From positions 1 to 64,000 of the forward strand of contig SOJW01000010.1 in assembly GCA_004375895.1 (NCBI GenBank): a stretch of 64,000 bases of DNA, read 5' to 3'. A model generated the notes under the pieces. That model made no database searches, was not told the DNA's origin, and saw only the letters and a list, made by a program, of their open reading frames with translations. Origin of the DNA: Candidatus Stahliibacteriota bacterium (lineage in GTDB: Bacteria; Hydrothermota; Tepidihabitantia; B3-TA06). Below, piece after piece: positions 43,528 to 51,365 of this stretch. The number at the start of each line of letters is the position of its first letter. The first letter of the stretch is position 1. Made by a program: the position numbers and the translations under genes.

Positions 43528-44696
43528 GAGTATCCATTCGTGATCCCAAGGTTCTACAAGAAGTAGACCCCCAAGATTTGCTCATCTATTTGGATGCACA
43601 TGGGTGGAAGGAATCGGAATCCAGTATTATTGGAAAAGCAGCTTGGATTCTCAAACGAGACGAAGAGGAATTCGAAGTGTTAGTCCCTTTGGATAAATCA
43701 TATCGTGACTATGCAATGCGGATTTCAGATGCATTGAAGGTTTTGGAAGTTGTTGAGGATAGATCGCAAATCGATATCTTAAAAGATATCCAAGCTGCTT
43801 CAGTAGACTTAATTCGTATCAAACCAGATATAGATAGATCTGAGAAAGGAAGTATACCCCTCATTGATGGTGTTGCGTTGGTTGAAAAAGCCAAAGAGCT
43901 AATGCTCGCAGCCGCATGTGCTGCTGTATCTGCCCGCAAAACTTACCCCACACAAAAGCCTCATCAAGCATTAAAGTATCTTGAAAATGTCCGATTGGGT
44001 CAAACAGAAGAAGGAAGTTATATAATTACTATTCATTCTCCTGTCTCGCCAGAAAAAACTCCTTTGAAACTAGAAGCCGAGCCATTTGAACGGAAGGTAA
44101 CAAAGACCTTAATACATGCTTTTGAAGCCATTCTTAATGCTGCAGAGATTGGTTCTTCTACGGGGGACTTAAAACTCTTTGAGGAGTCTGTGAAGAGGGG
44201 GGTAAGTTCAAACTTGTGTGATGCCATTGTAGACCTTCAAGAAGAAACTCATGCAAAATCTCTTTCTGTAAATATCAGTTGGTCTCCGATACTAAAAGTG
44301 CCTAAAGGTACGCGTTCTTCTGTCGAGATATCCGCAAATTTGGTTCCTACAATCAAAAAGGCAAGCCAGATGTTCAAAGGGGTAGAACCTGAAACATTAG
44401 AAAAAACGGGCTTTGTGGTGAAGGGGTTCGTAATCAATCTCCATAGAGAATATACACCTGAAGGAATTATTACTATCGCAACGACAATAGATGAAATCCC
44501 CCGGAAAGTCAAAATAGAGTTGGACGAAAAGGATTACAAACGTGCTGTCGACGCACACAAGGCAGATCGGTGGGTTAGCTGCACTGGGACACTTATTCCA
44601 AAAGCGCGAGCCTTCGTACTCAGTAACCCTCGAAAATTTACGATAGAAGACGAACCACCACACAAAGACAAACAAACAAAGCTAGACGTAGAATAG
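43524..44696 (+). CDS. Unknown partner of the DUF4365 protein
   Basis: 390 residues, no family name known to me. GTG start overlapping the DUF4365 stop (GTGA). An N-terminal ~90-residue part (LLIYLDAHGWKESES...WILKRDEEEFEVLVPLDKSYRDYAMRISDALKVLEVVEDRSQ) is followed by a conserved-looking centre (LMLAAACAAVSARKTYPTQKP, YLENVRLGQTEEGSYIITIHSPVSP) and a C-terminal beta-rich region (KVKIELDEKDYKRAVDAHKADRWVSCTGTL) that resembles an OB/translocation-like fold. No membrane helices or catalytic motif obvious. Three 60-base lines of the gene counted by hand have 35-42% GC versus 57% for one rpoN line. Confidence 0.7.
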   Translation: MRVSIRDPKVLQEVDPQDLLIYLDAHGWKESESSIIGKAAWILKRDEEEFEVLVPLDKSYRDYAMRISDALKVLEVVEDRSQIDILKDIQAASVDLIRIKPDIDRSEKGSIPLIDGVALVEKAKELMLAAACAAVSARKTYPTQKPHQALKYLENVRLGQTEEGSYIITIHSPVSPEKTPLKLEAEPFERKVTKTLIHAFEAILNAAEIGSSTGDLKLFEESVKRGVSSNLCDAIVDLQEETHAKSLSVNISWSPILKVPKGTRSSVEISANLVPTIKKASQMFKGVEPETLEKTGFVVKGFVINLHREYTPEGIITIATTIDEIPRKVKIELDEKDYKRAVDAHKADRWVSCTGTLIPKARAFVLSNPRKFTIEDEPPHKDKQTKLDVE

Positions 44697-45060
44697 TTCT
44701 CTCCTTTCCTTCCCCTCTCCCCGCATATCACCTTCACCCTCTCCCCCGTCACCTTTAAACTCAACTCGTCACCTCAGACGTTCACTCCGCTTCGCTTCGC
44801 ATCCGTCCGGGGACCCATACGATTCGCCGACAGCTGTTAACCCCCCTAGGAGCTCACGGCAAACAGCTTACAGCTCACGGCTGACGGCTGTCAGCCCCTT
44901 AACTTTGCATTTTGCAATTTGAAATTTGCATTTTGATATTGCGACGCAGTCGCGTTCTTGTCCATCTTTTGACCAGTATTTGACCACCTTTTGACCAGCT
45001 TATTTTTTACCCCGGACGTCTGCTTCGCGTGGACAGAATGGATGCTGTGGGTAATCTTAG
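44697..45060. other. Repeat-rich intergenic region
   Basis: Contains AGCTCACGG and CTGACGGCTGTCAG, an AT-rich block alternating TTTGCATTTTG/GCAATTTG, and the element at 44957-45001. No gene is seen. Confidence 0.5.
44957..45001 (+). repeat. TTTTGACCACCTTTT-type dispersed repeat, copy 2
   Basis: TTGTCCATCTTTTGACCAGT, then ATTTGACCACCTTTTGACCAGCTTA: three close copies of TTTGACCA. Corresponds to the inverted copy at 33893-33931. Confidence 0.55.
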
Positions 45061-45089
45061 TTGACTTATACTCTTCGGCAGGTTAGAAT
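45061..45089 (+). promoter_or_regulatory. YitT gene promoter, leaderless layout
   Basis: TTGACT at 45061-45066, 17-bp spacer, TAGAAT at 45084-45089, 5 bases (TTAAT) to ATG 45095. Confidence 0.7.
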
Positions 45090-45094
45090 TTAAT

Positions 45095-45979
45095 ATGCGG
45101 GAAAAGAAGTTTGTACTCAAGATAAATTGGAGACACGAGCTGCGCGACGCCGCGTTCATTGCGGTGGGAAGTGCCGTCTGCGGCATAGCTTACGCGATGT
45201 TCCTCATCCCGCACCATATAGTCTCCGGAGGGGTAGGCGGCATCTCCATAATAATCAACTACCTGACCGACTTACCTGTATCCCTGTTCTATATAGCCAT
45301 CAACGTACCGATCTTCTTCCTCGGGCTGCGCGGGATGGGAAAACGCTACGCTCTAAAGAGCCTGGCCGGTATCCTGGCCGTATCAGGGTTCATCTTTCTC
45401 TTTGGAAACGTCCTTCAGTTACAGGAAGTTACCAAGGAGATCGACATCATCCTGAGCGCAATCTACGGCGGTGCTCTCCTTGGACTGGGTCTGGGCATAG
45501 TCTTCCGGGGCCACGGCTCCACCGGTGGAACCGACGTCGCCGGTCAGTTCTTAAACAAGCATACCAACATCTCGGTGGGCGGATGGATACTGATCATCGA
45601 TGCCGTCATCATCGGTTCAGCAGGGGTAGTGTTCGGCACCCTTGAGGCCCCCTTGTACGGGGCTTTGGCACTGATCGTGAACACCAAGGTGATAGACCTG
45701 GTGCTTGAGGGTTTCAGCTACGCGCGCGCCGCGCATATCATTACATCCAAGCCTCAGGAGGTCTCCTGGGCCATCTCACTGGAGATGCGCAGAGGCGTCA
45801 CCTCGCTTCAAGGACATTCATATTTCTCAGGCGAAAAAAGGGAAGTGCTCTACGTGGTGCTTACCCGCAGGGAGATCTCACACCTCAAGTATATCGTTAA
45901 GCAGATAGATCCCGACGCGTTCGTGGTCATATCCGACGTATACGAAGTGCTGGGCAAGGGCTTCAGGCCAAGGGTGTAG
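45095..45979 (+). CDS. YitT family membrane protein (DUF161/DUF2179)
   Basis: 294 residues: five or six membrane helices in the first 200 residues, with family features AMFLIPHHIVSGGVGGISIIINY, GTGLGIVFRGHGSTGGTDVAGQFL-type loop and a C-terminal cytosolic DUF2179 domain (about 215-290; TSLQGHSYFSGEKREVLYVVLTRREISHLKYIVKQIDPDAFVVISDVYEVLGKGF). Function is unknown in general; transport roles are suggested for relatives. Its promoter ends 5 bases before the ATG. Confidence 0.93.
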   Translation: MREKKFVLKINWRHELRDAAFIAVGSAVCGIAYAMFLIPHHIVSGGVGGISIIINYLTDLPVSLFYIAINVPIFFLGLRGMGKRYALKSLAGILAVSGFIFLFGNVLQLQEVTKEIDIILSAIYGGALLGLGLGIVFRGHGSTGGTDVAGQFLNKHTNISVGGWILIIDAVIIGSAGVVFGTLEAPLYGALALIVNTKVIDLVLEGFSYARAAHIITSKPQEVSWAISLEMRRGVTSLQGHSYFSGEKREVLYVVLTRREISHLKYIVKQIDPDAFVVISDVYEVLGKGFRPRV

Positions 45980-46033
45980 CTGACATCTCTATATCCAGAG
46001 ACTAAGGCCGCCGTAGGCAAGAGGGTCTCTGTC

Positions 46034-46061
46034 TTGACACGACCCGATCTACCAATACCAT
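46034..46061 (+). promoter_or_regulatory. Promoter of the 48-residue membrane protein
   Basis: TTGACA at 46034-46039, 16-bp spacer, TACCAT at 46056-46061; leader about 75 bases with AAAGGAG. Confidence 0.6.
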
Positions 46062-46143
46062 AGGGGGATCAGAAAGGCGAAGAGCAACCGCTTCAGACGA
46101 TAGGGAAAGCAAACCAGTTTGTCAGGGTAAGAAAGGAGTTACC

Positions 46144-46290
46144 ATGCAGCCACGAGATGCGGAAAACCAGGAAGCTAAAGTCGACAAAACCCTTATCACA
46201 GTCTCCGTCGTTTTGGGCGGCATATACTTCCTTCTAATATTCGGGTACATAGCTTTGATTGCGTTTCTGTTTTCACGAACCTGGTGGTAA
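46144..46290 (+). CDS. 48-residue single-span membrane protein
   Basis: ATG at 46144 after AAAGGAG. The product has a charged N-terminus (MQPRDAENQEAKVDK) followed by a helix-rich hydrophobic stretch (TLITVSVVLGGIYFLLIFGY, then IALIAFLF) and ends SRTWW. No family recognised. It has its own promoter and good ribosome site, so it is likely real. It resembles in size and layout, but not in sequence, the small protein at 13749-13886. Confidence 0.65.
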   Translation: MQPRDAENQEAKVDKTLITVSVVLGGIYFLLIFGYIALIAFLFSRTWW

Positions 46291-46383
46291 TTCACAAGAA
46301 AGAGCAAGCACACCAATCTCTGCTTCTATCTCTTTCCATGAACCCCGGATCAGGGGATGAAAAAGCTAAGCCTATCCTTGAGG

Positions 46384-46851
46384 TTAGTCCTTCTTTACTG
46401 CCTTGAACTCCACCGACTTCTCGGAGCTAGGAATCGAAATGATCTGACAGGGATAGGTAAGTGCCATGGTAACCATGGCATCTGGGGGCGGGGATTTCTC
46501 AAGATACTCAACCACAAGTCTCTTTGGCCCATCTAGCACGCGCTGAATCGAAATACTGTAGCCACCAGTGGGCTTTTCGCCAGAAAAGACACCCACAAGC
46601 ATCTGAGCAGAGAAATCAACCTCCGGAGCAGGAAGCTTGTTGCCTTCGCCGGTTATCACCATGCAGTAGCGATTCCAGAACGCCTCCCAGCTCTCTGCAT
46701 CGCGAAAAACCATACCGCCGGACTCAGGATACTGCAAACCACTACAAGGTATCGATTCAAGTGGGGAGACCGGTTTAAGGGTCTTCACGTTGGAACACCC
46801 CATCATCAATAAGAGGGCCGCAATGGACCCAAAGATGAATTTGCTTATCAT
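46384..46851 (-). CDS. Lipoprotein with PrcB-like C-terminal domain
   Basis: 155 residues: lipobox LMMGC (Cys about 19), then a domain with SGEKPTGGYSISIQRV and a late TYPCQIISIPSSEKSVEF, as in the C-terminal domain of the protease-complex subunit PrcB. The role of this domain is uncertain; PTGGY is its signature. It overlaps the upstream iron-sulfur gene by 4 bases and ends the Hdr operon, which is odd for a lipoprotein. Confidence 0.75.
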   Translation of the reverse strand: MISKFIFGSIAALLLMMGCSNVKTLKPVSPLESIPCSGLQYPESGGMVFRDAESWEAFWNRYCMVITGEGNKLPAPEVDFSAQMLVGVFSGEKPTGGYSISIQRVLDGPKRLVVEYLEKSPPPDAMVTMALTYPCQIISIPSSEKSVEFKAVKKD

Positions 46852-47954
46852 ACTTTCTCCTCGCCCATCTCAGTGAACTCCTCCTCTCTGAAAGTTGCCA
46901 ATGGCAATGGATCGGTCACAGACATACCGGCGTGGATATCCAGCTCCTTCTGGGCAATGGTGCTTATGAGAGCAAAGAGCTGCCCCACCTTGATGTCGTG
47001 GGGACAGGCCTGCTCGCACATCCCGCAGCCAACGCAGGAGAGTCCGATGTGGTTCATCCGACCGAGGTGAAAGAGCATCTCGTCGCGCGGCATTTGAAGA
47101 ACCACGCGGCGGGCGGCCCACTCCTCGTAGCGAGGACCCTCGAAGTGGAAGGTGGCCGAATCGAAGAAACACTCGTTGCAGTAGCACACCGGACACATGC
47201 TCCGGCAGTTATGGCAGTTCACGCATTTGGCAAAAAACTTGATAAGATTATCAATTCCTGCAACTTCCTTTTGCAGTTCTGCCAGATGTTTATCCGCATA
47301 CGCAGTACGTTTATCCGTTTCCGATTTGAGGGCTGCGTCACGGGCAGAGGTATCTTCAAGCTCTGCTTCGAGTTTTATGTGCTTGAGGATCTCTGCACCC
47401 TTCTCGGTCTTGGCTTCCAAAATGATGCCGCCTTCGGCGTCCGCACCGAAGGTACCGATGTTGATGTCGGCCACCGGTGCTTCAGGATAGGAGCACATAC
47501 GACAAACAGGGCGAAGGTCGTCTTCGGTGAAATCGGAGAATCCAGGCAGGGTATCGGATGCTTTCTCTTCGAACGTCTCAGGCTCAACCGTACCCGGGCA
47601 GTCGCGGGTGATTAAAAGAACGTTATCCAGGCTTATCTGGCGGAGCTTAACCAGTTCCACCGCGGCACGGGACTCGCAGGGACGAAGCAGCACGGCGACG
47701 GTATTAGTTGGATTAGCAAACCGGGTGATCTTGGAGAGTTGAACGGCGGTAGAGAGAGGCATAACAGGAGCGAACGGAAAGGTCTGATCAAGGGAATCCT
47801 TGGAGGATAGCAGTGCTGGGAATATCTGGTTCAAGCCAGCCTTGCGTGCGGGTAGGAGAGCTGAGGAGATAAGATTGGCCCCGAAGAGCTCGGCAAAGAA
47901 CTCCCTCGTTGCCTCGCGAGGATTCAGACCCTTCGCATAGATTCCAATCATCAT
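46848..47954 (-). CDS. FrhB/FdhB-like iron-sulfur oxidoreductase subunit
   Basis: 368 residues. The N-terminal two thirds resemble the F420-hydrogenase/formate-dehydrogenase beta family (VAVLLRPCESRAAVELVKLRQ...VLLITRDCPG). Cysteine clusters follow: CRMC, CVNCHNC...CPVCYCNEC and a ferredoxin motif CVGCGMCEQACPHD near the C-terminus. Such subunits pass electrons from a donor (F420H2, formate or NAD(P)H) to HdrA through MvhD. Which donor is used here is not visible. It follows mvhD directly and precedes the lipoprotein. Confidence 0.8.
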   Translation of the reverse strand: MMIGIYAKGLNPREATREFFAELFGANLISSALLPARKAGLNQIFPALLSSKDSLDQTFPFAPVMPLSTAVQLSKITRFANPTNTVAVLLRPCESRAAVELVKLRQISLDNVLLITRDCPGTVEPETFEEKASDTLPGFSDFTEDDLRPVCRMCSYPEAPVADINIGTFGADAEGGIILEAKTEKGAEILKHIKLEAELEDTSARDAALKSETDKRTAYADKHLAELQKEVAGIDNLIKFFAKCVNCHNCRSMCPVCYCNECFFDSATFHFEGPRYEEWAARRVVLQMPRDEMLFHLGRMNHIGLSCVGCGMCEQACPHDIKVGQLFALISTIAQKELDIHAGMSVTDPLPLATFREEEFTEMGEEKV

Positions 47955-47959
47955 TACAC

Positions 47960-48385
47960 CTAGGTCTGCGGGGATTTGCCCATCGGGTTCGGGCCTTTTT
48001 GGCTAAGCTCTTCGGTCATCTGCCTGATCACCTTGGCGAACCGCAAACCTTCGGACGCCGATATCCAGCGCAGCCACACCCGGTCAGGATCGAGATCAAG
48101 GGTTGTGAGGATGGATTTTAGAAGTGCCACCCTGCGCCTGGCCTTATAGTTTCCGTTAACGTAGTGGCAGTCGCCGGGATGGCAGCCGCCGATGAGCACA
48201 CCGTCGGCACCTTCAAGAAGCGCTTTGATAACGTAGCTTGCATCCACCGAACCGGAGCACATCACCCGTATGGGCCGCACGTTGGCCGGATACTGGATAC
48301 GCGAGGTGCCGGCCAGGTCCGCGGCAGCAGCGGTGCACCAGTTGCAGAAGAATCCCACGATCTTTGGTTCAAAATTCTCACTCAT
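47960..48385 (-). CDS. mvhD: MvhD/FrhD-type iron-sulfur protein
   Basis: 141 residues with the [2Fe-2S] binding cysteines of the methyl-viologen hydrogenase delta family: FFCNWCT near the N-terminus, VMCSGSVD and GGCHPGDCHYVNGN. MvhD links a hydrogenase or dehydrogenase to heterodisulfide reductase. ATG with short overlap to the HdrA-like gene. No hydrogenase large subunit is in the window. Confidence 0.93.
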   Translation of the reverse strand: MSENFEPKIVGFFCNWCTAAAADLAGTSRIQYPANVRPIRVMCSGSVDASYVIKALLEGADGVLIGGCHPGDCHYVNGNYKARRRVALLKSILTTLDLDPDRVWLRWISASEGLRFAKVIRQMTEELSQKGPNPMGKSPQT

Positions 48386-51365
48386 CTACGCCCCTTTCTT
48401 GCTGGGACAGTAAAACGTCAATCATCGCAAAAGCCTGATCACTTTCTAAAGTCAAAAGATGTGCTGCCTGCGACGGGCAGGCGGAAGCACAGACTCCACA
48501 CCCCTGACAGATGCTCTCGATCACACGAGCAGACTCGAGTTCCTCATCCATCACCCTTGCCTTATTGGGACAGGCATCGATACAGATGCCGCAGAAGGCA
48601 CACCGACGGGTGTTGGTTCGCGCAACGTAGTACTTGGGTTCAAGCTTTTCGCGGCGCAGGAACACAAGGGCTTTGGCCACAGCGGCGGATGCCTCGGTTA
48701 GGGCCTCAGACAACCGCTTAGGTCCTTTGGCCAGGCCGGCGGCAAAAAGACCATCCGCTTCAAGCTCGGTGGGCCTGAACTTGGGATTGACCTCGGCAAA
48801 GAAGGCGAACTTATCGAACGCGATCGGCTTATCGTTGTAGAGGATGGGAGGCGTGGATGCGGTGATCCCGTTAGCAAGCACCACGTTATTGGCAGTGAGT
48901 TCCACGGTGGCATCGAGGAGTCTATCATAAACGGACACAACCAGCTTGCCGTCGCGCTGGGAGACTTCGGGCGGGCTGTCTTTCTCGTAGCGGATGAAGT
49001 TCACGCCCAGCTCTCGCGCCTTGAGATAGTAAATTTCTGAGAGTCCCCAGGTCATCACGTCCCGGGCAAGGATGGTGACCTCTATCTTGGGATCCGCTTC
49101 CTTGAGTGCAATGGCGTTTGCCAGAGCCCGCCGGCAGCACACCCGCGAGCAGTAGGGATGCTCCTCGTTGCGCGATCCCACGCACTGGATCATGACGACA
49201 GATTCCAGATTGTCGGTCTCTCCCTGAGCGATCCGCCAGGCAAAATCTCTTTCACTTATCACACCTTCCAGTCCCCAGCCGAACTCGCCCTCCTTGGGTT
49301 CGTACTCTTCGGCTCCGGTAGCAAAGAGGATTATCGCAGCACCCCGTATCAGTTCTTCCTCACCCCGTTTGAGGTAGCAGGTGAACTTGCCCAACTCACC
49401 CTCTATTCGGTCAAGAGTGGTATCTGTGAGTAGTTCGATCTTTTTGGACTTGGCAACTTTCTTGATGAGTTCGTCGAGGAAAGGCTTAGCCTCGAACCCC
49501 TCTAAAGTCCGGGTGAGCTTGCTCGCCTGACCTCCGGGCTGCTCGGTCTTTTCGATAAGTGTTACCGAGACTCCAACGTCTGCAAAGTGCTTGGCCGCCC
49601 ACAGCCCTGTTGCACCACCACCCACTACCAGCGCTCTGCCAATCAACAGCTGGGGTTCTGTCTGTTCAAAACTGAGAAGCCGCAGCTTTTCGGCGTGGGC
49701 AAGGGCAAGAGAGAGCGCGGCCTCGTTGACCCTGGATTGATCTTCAAATCCCCAGATGACATGCTCGCGGAAATCCAAAAGCTCAAGCTGTGCAGGATGC
49801 CAGCCAAGTTTCTGAACACGTCCCTTGAGTAAACGCTCAGCCTTGTTTGGCGAGGGACCTGCAACCACCAGCCGACCAACCTCCTTCTCTTTGATAAACT
49901 GCTCAAGCTCATCCAAACCCTGCTCGGTCTCGGTGTAGTTGATGAATCTCGCCTCGATCCCCTTGGAGGCAAAGAAGGTCTTTATTAAATCCTGATCCAG
50001 TCCGGCTCCGCCGTCGCCGACCGGATCAAAGACAATCCCGACCTTAGGAAAGGGTTCCACGGATTTACTCGGTACAGCCGACTTTTTGGATATTCCGAGG
50101 AGAGATGCAATTCGTCCCGCCGCCGCCTGGGCCTCGGTTATCGAGTCGGGCAGATCCTTGGGTCCTCCTGCCGAACCGATAGCAAACACCCGCGGGTTTG
50201 CTGTCTCAATCTCGGTCCCTTCCTTGATCTTGATAAATCCTTCTGTGGTCTCAAGCTCAAAGAGCTCTGCAAAATCTTGTGCCCTGCCTTCCTGCCCCAC
50301 CACCAGGGTCAGCAGATCGAACTCCTCTTTGTGGAACTTGCCGTCCTCGGACTCGTAATGCACCAGGAGGTTACCGTTCGCCGTCTCTTCGACTTTAGCC
50401 GGGCGGCAGGGAACCCAGCGAACGTCGGTCTCTTCCATATAAGAATAGTATGATTTTCCATATCCCCTTCTGTCCATGTAGAAAATGGTTAGCTCGGTAT
50501 CCGGATATTTATCCCCCAGCATCCGCGCTTCCTTGGCACCGTACATGCAGCACGCCGAAGAGCAGTACTGGTGAACCCTATCGCGCGAGCCGGCGCAGAA
50601 GATGAAAGCAATCTTATCAGGTGTTGAGCCGTCGGACGGACGTTTGAGCTCGCCCTGGGTGGGGCCGAAACAGGAGAGGATGCGCTCGAGTTCCAGGCTG
50701 GTAACCACGTTGGGGAAGCGGATGCCGAGCTCGGTGAGATATGAAGGATCAATAAGGGCAAAGCCGGTGGAGATTACGACCGCGTCGGCTTCGATTGAAA
50801 ACTCCTCCGGCTGCATCGCAAGGTCAATGCAGTCTGTGGGACACACCTTTACGCACTCACCGCAGCGGGTGCAGTTGGAGCCGTCAATCACCCAGGTTGA
50901 GGGAATCGCCATGGGGTAGCGGATGTAGGCCGCCTTGCGCTTACCCAAGAGGTTGAAATCGTCCGGGACCTCTACCGGGCACACATCCTCGCACAGGCGG
51001 CAGCGCACGCACAGCTCAGGCTTGATGTATGCCGGCTCCTGGTTGAAGGTGAGTTTAAGCCGATCGCCCTTGGCCTTTTCAACGTTCCAGAGTGTGGAGA
51101 GGTTGTAGATGTCAAGACCTTCCGCTCCAAGGTCATGGCGCAGGCAGAGCTCGGAGGAACCCGGCTCGATGCGCGAGCGAAGCTGACAGAACCCGCAGGC
51201 GTCGTTTGGAAACTGCTTGTCAAGCTGGCCGATTGTGCCAAGCAAGTGGGATTGCTTCTCTACAAGTGAGACGCGGAACCCCAAATCGTTGAGAGCCAGT
51301 GCCGCCGCGATGCCTGCCGCTCCGCCGCCCAGAACCACTATGTGTTTTTCGACTTCCTTGGCCAT
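48378..51365 (-). CDS. HdrA-like protein with two flavin modules (QmoB-like)
   Basis: 995 residues from ATG 51365, which overlaps the stop of the previous gene (TGATG); TTG 51368 is a possible longer start. Module 1 (about 1-430): FAD motif IVVLGGGAAGIAAALAL, CVRCRLCEDVCP and CTRCGECVKVCP, then YCSSACCMYGAKEA. A spacer domain (about 455-570) follows. Module 2 (about 580-990): VVGGGATGLWAAKHF, CSRVCCRRALANAIAL, and C-terminal ferredoxins CAFCGICIDACP and CQGCGVCASACP. Two HdrA-like flavin domains in one chain resemble QmoB/HdrA fusions. It likely participates in electron bifurcation or confurcation with HdrBC. Confidence 0.88.
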   Translation of the reverse strand: MAKEVEKHIVVLGGGAAGIAAALALNDLGFRVSLVEKQSHLLGTIGQLDKQFPNDACGFCQLRSRIEPGSSELCLRHDLGAEGLDIYNLSTLWNVEKAKGDRLKLTFNQEPAYIKPELCVRCRLCEDVCPVEVPDDFNLLGKRKAAYIRYPMAIPSTWVIDGSNCTRCGECVKVCPTDCIDLAMQPEEFSIEADAVVISTGFALIDPSYLTELGIRFPNVVTSLELERILSCFGPTQGELKRPSDGSTPDKIAFIFCAGSRDRVHQYCSSACCMYGAKEARMLGDKYPDTELTIFYMDRRGYGKSYYSYMEETDVRWVPCRPAKVEETANGNLLVHYESEDGKFHKEEFDLLTLVVGQEGRAQDFAELFELETTEGFIKIKEGTEIETANPRVFAIGSAGGPKDLPDSITEAQAAAGRIASLLGISKKSAVPSKSVEPFPKVGIVFDPVGDGGAGLDQDLIKTFFASKGIEARFINYTETEQGLDELEQFIKEKEVGRLVVAGPSPNKAERLLKGRVQKLGWHPAQLELLDFREHVIWGFEDQSRVNEAALSLALAHAEKLRLLSFEQTEPQLLIGRALVVGGGATGLWAAKHFADVGVSVTLIEKTEQPGGQASKLTRTLEGFEAKPFLDELIKKVAKSKKIELLTDTTLDRIEGELGKFTCYLKRGEEELIRGAAIILFATGAEEYEPKEGEFGWGLEGVISERDFAWRIAQGETDNLESVVMIQCVGSRNEEHPYCSRVCCRRALANAIALKEADPKIEVTILARDVMTWGLSEIYYLKARELGVNFIRYEKDSPPEVSQRDGKLVVSVYDRLLDATVELTANNVVLANGITASTPPILYNDKPIAFDKFAFFAEVNPKFRPTELEADGLFAAGLAKGPKRLSEALTEASAAVAKALVFLRREKLEPKYYVARTNTRRCAFCGICIDACPNKARVMDEELESARVIESICQGCGVCASACPSQAAHLLTLESDQAFAMIDVLLSQQERGVDE

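Noticed and set aside
46009-46045. Terminator after yitT from CAGAGAC/GTCTCTG
   Set aside because: The stem is 7 bp with a 22-base loop and no T run; it overlaps the next promoter.
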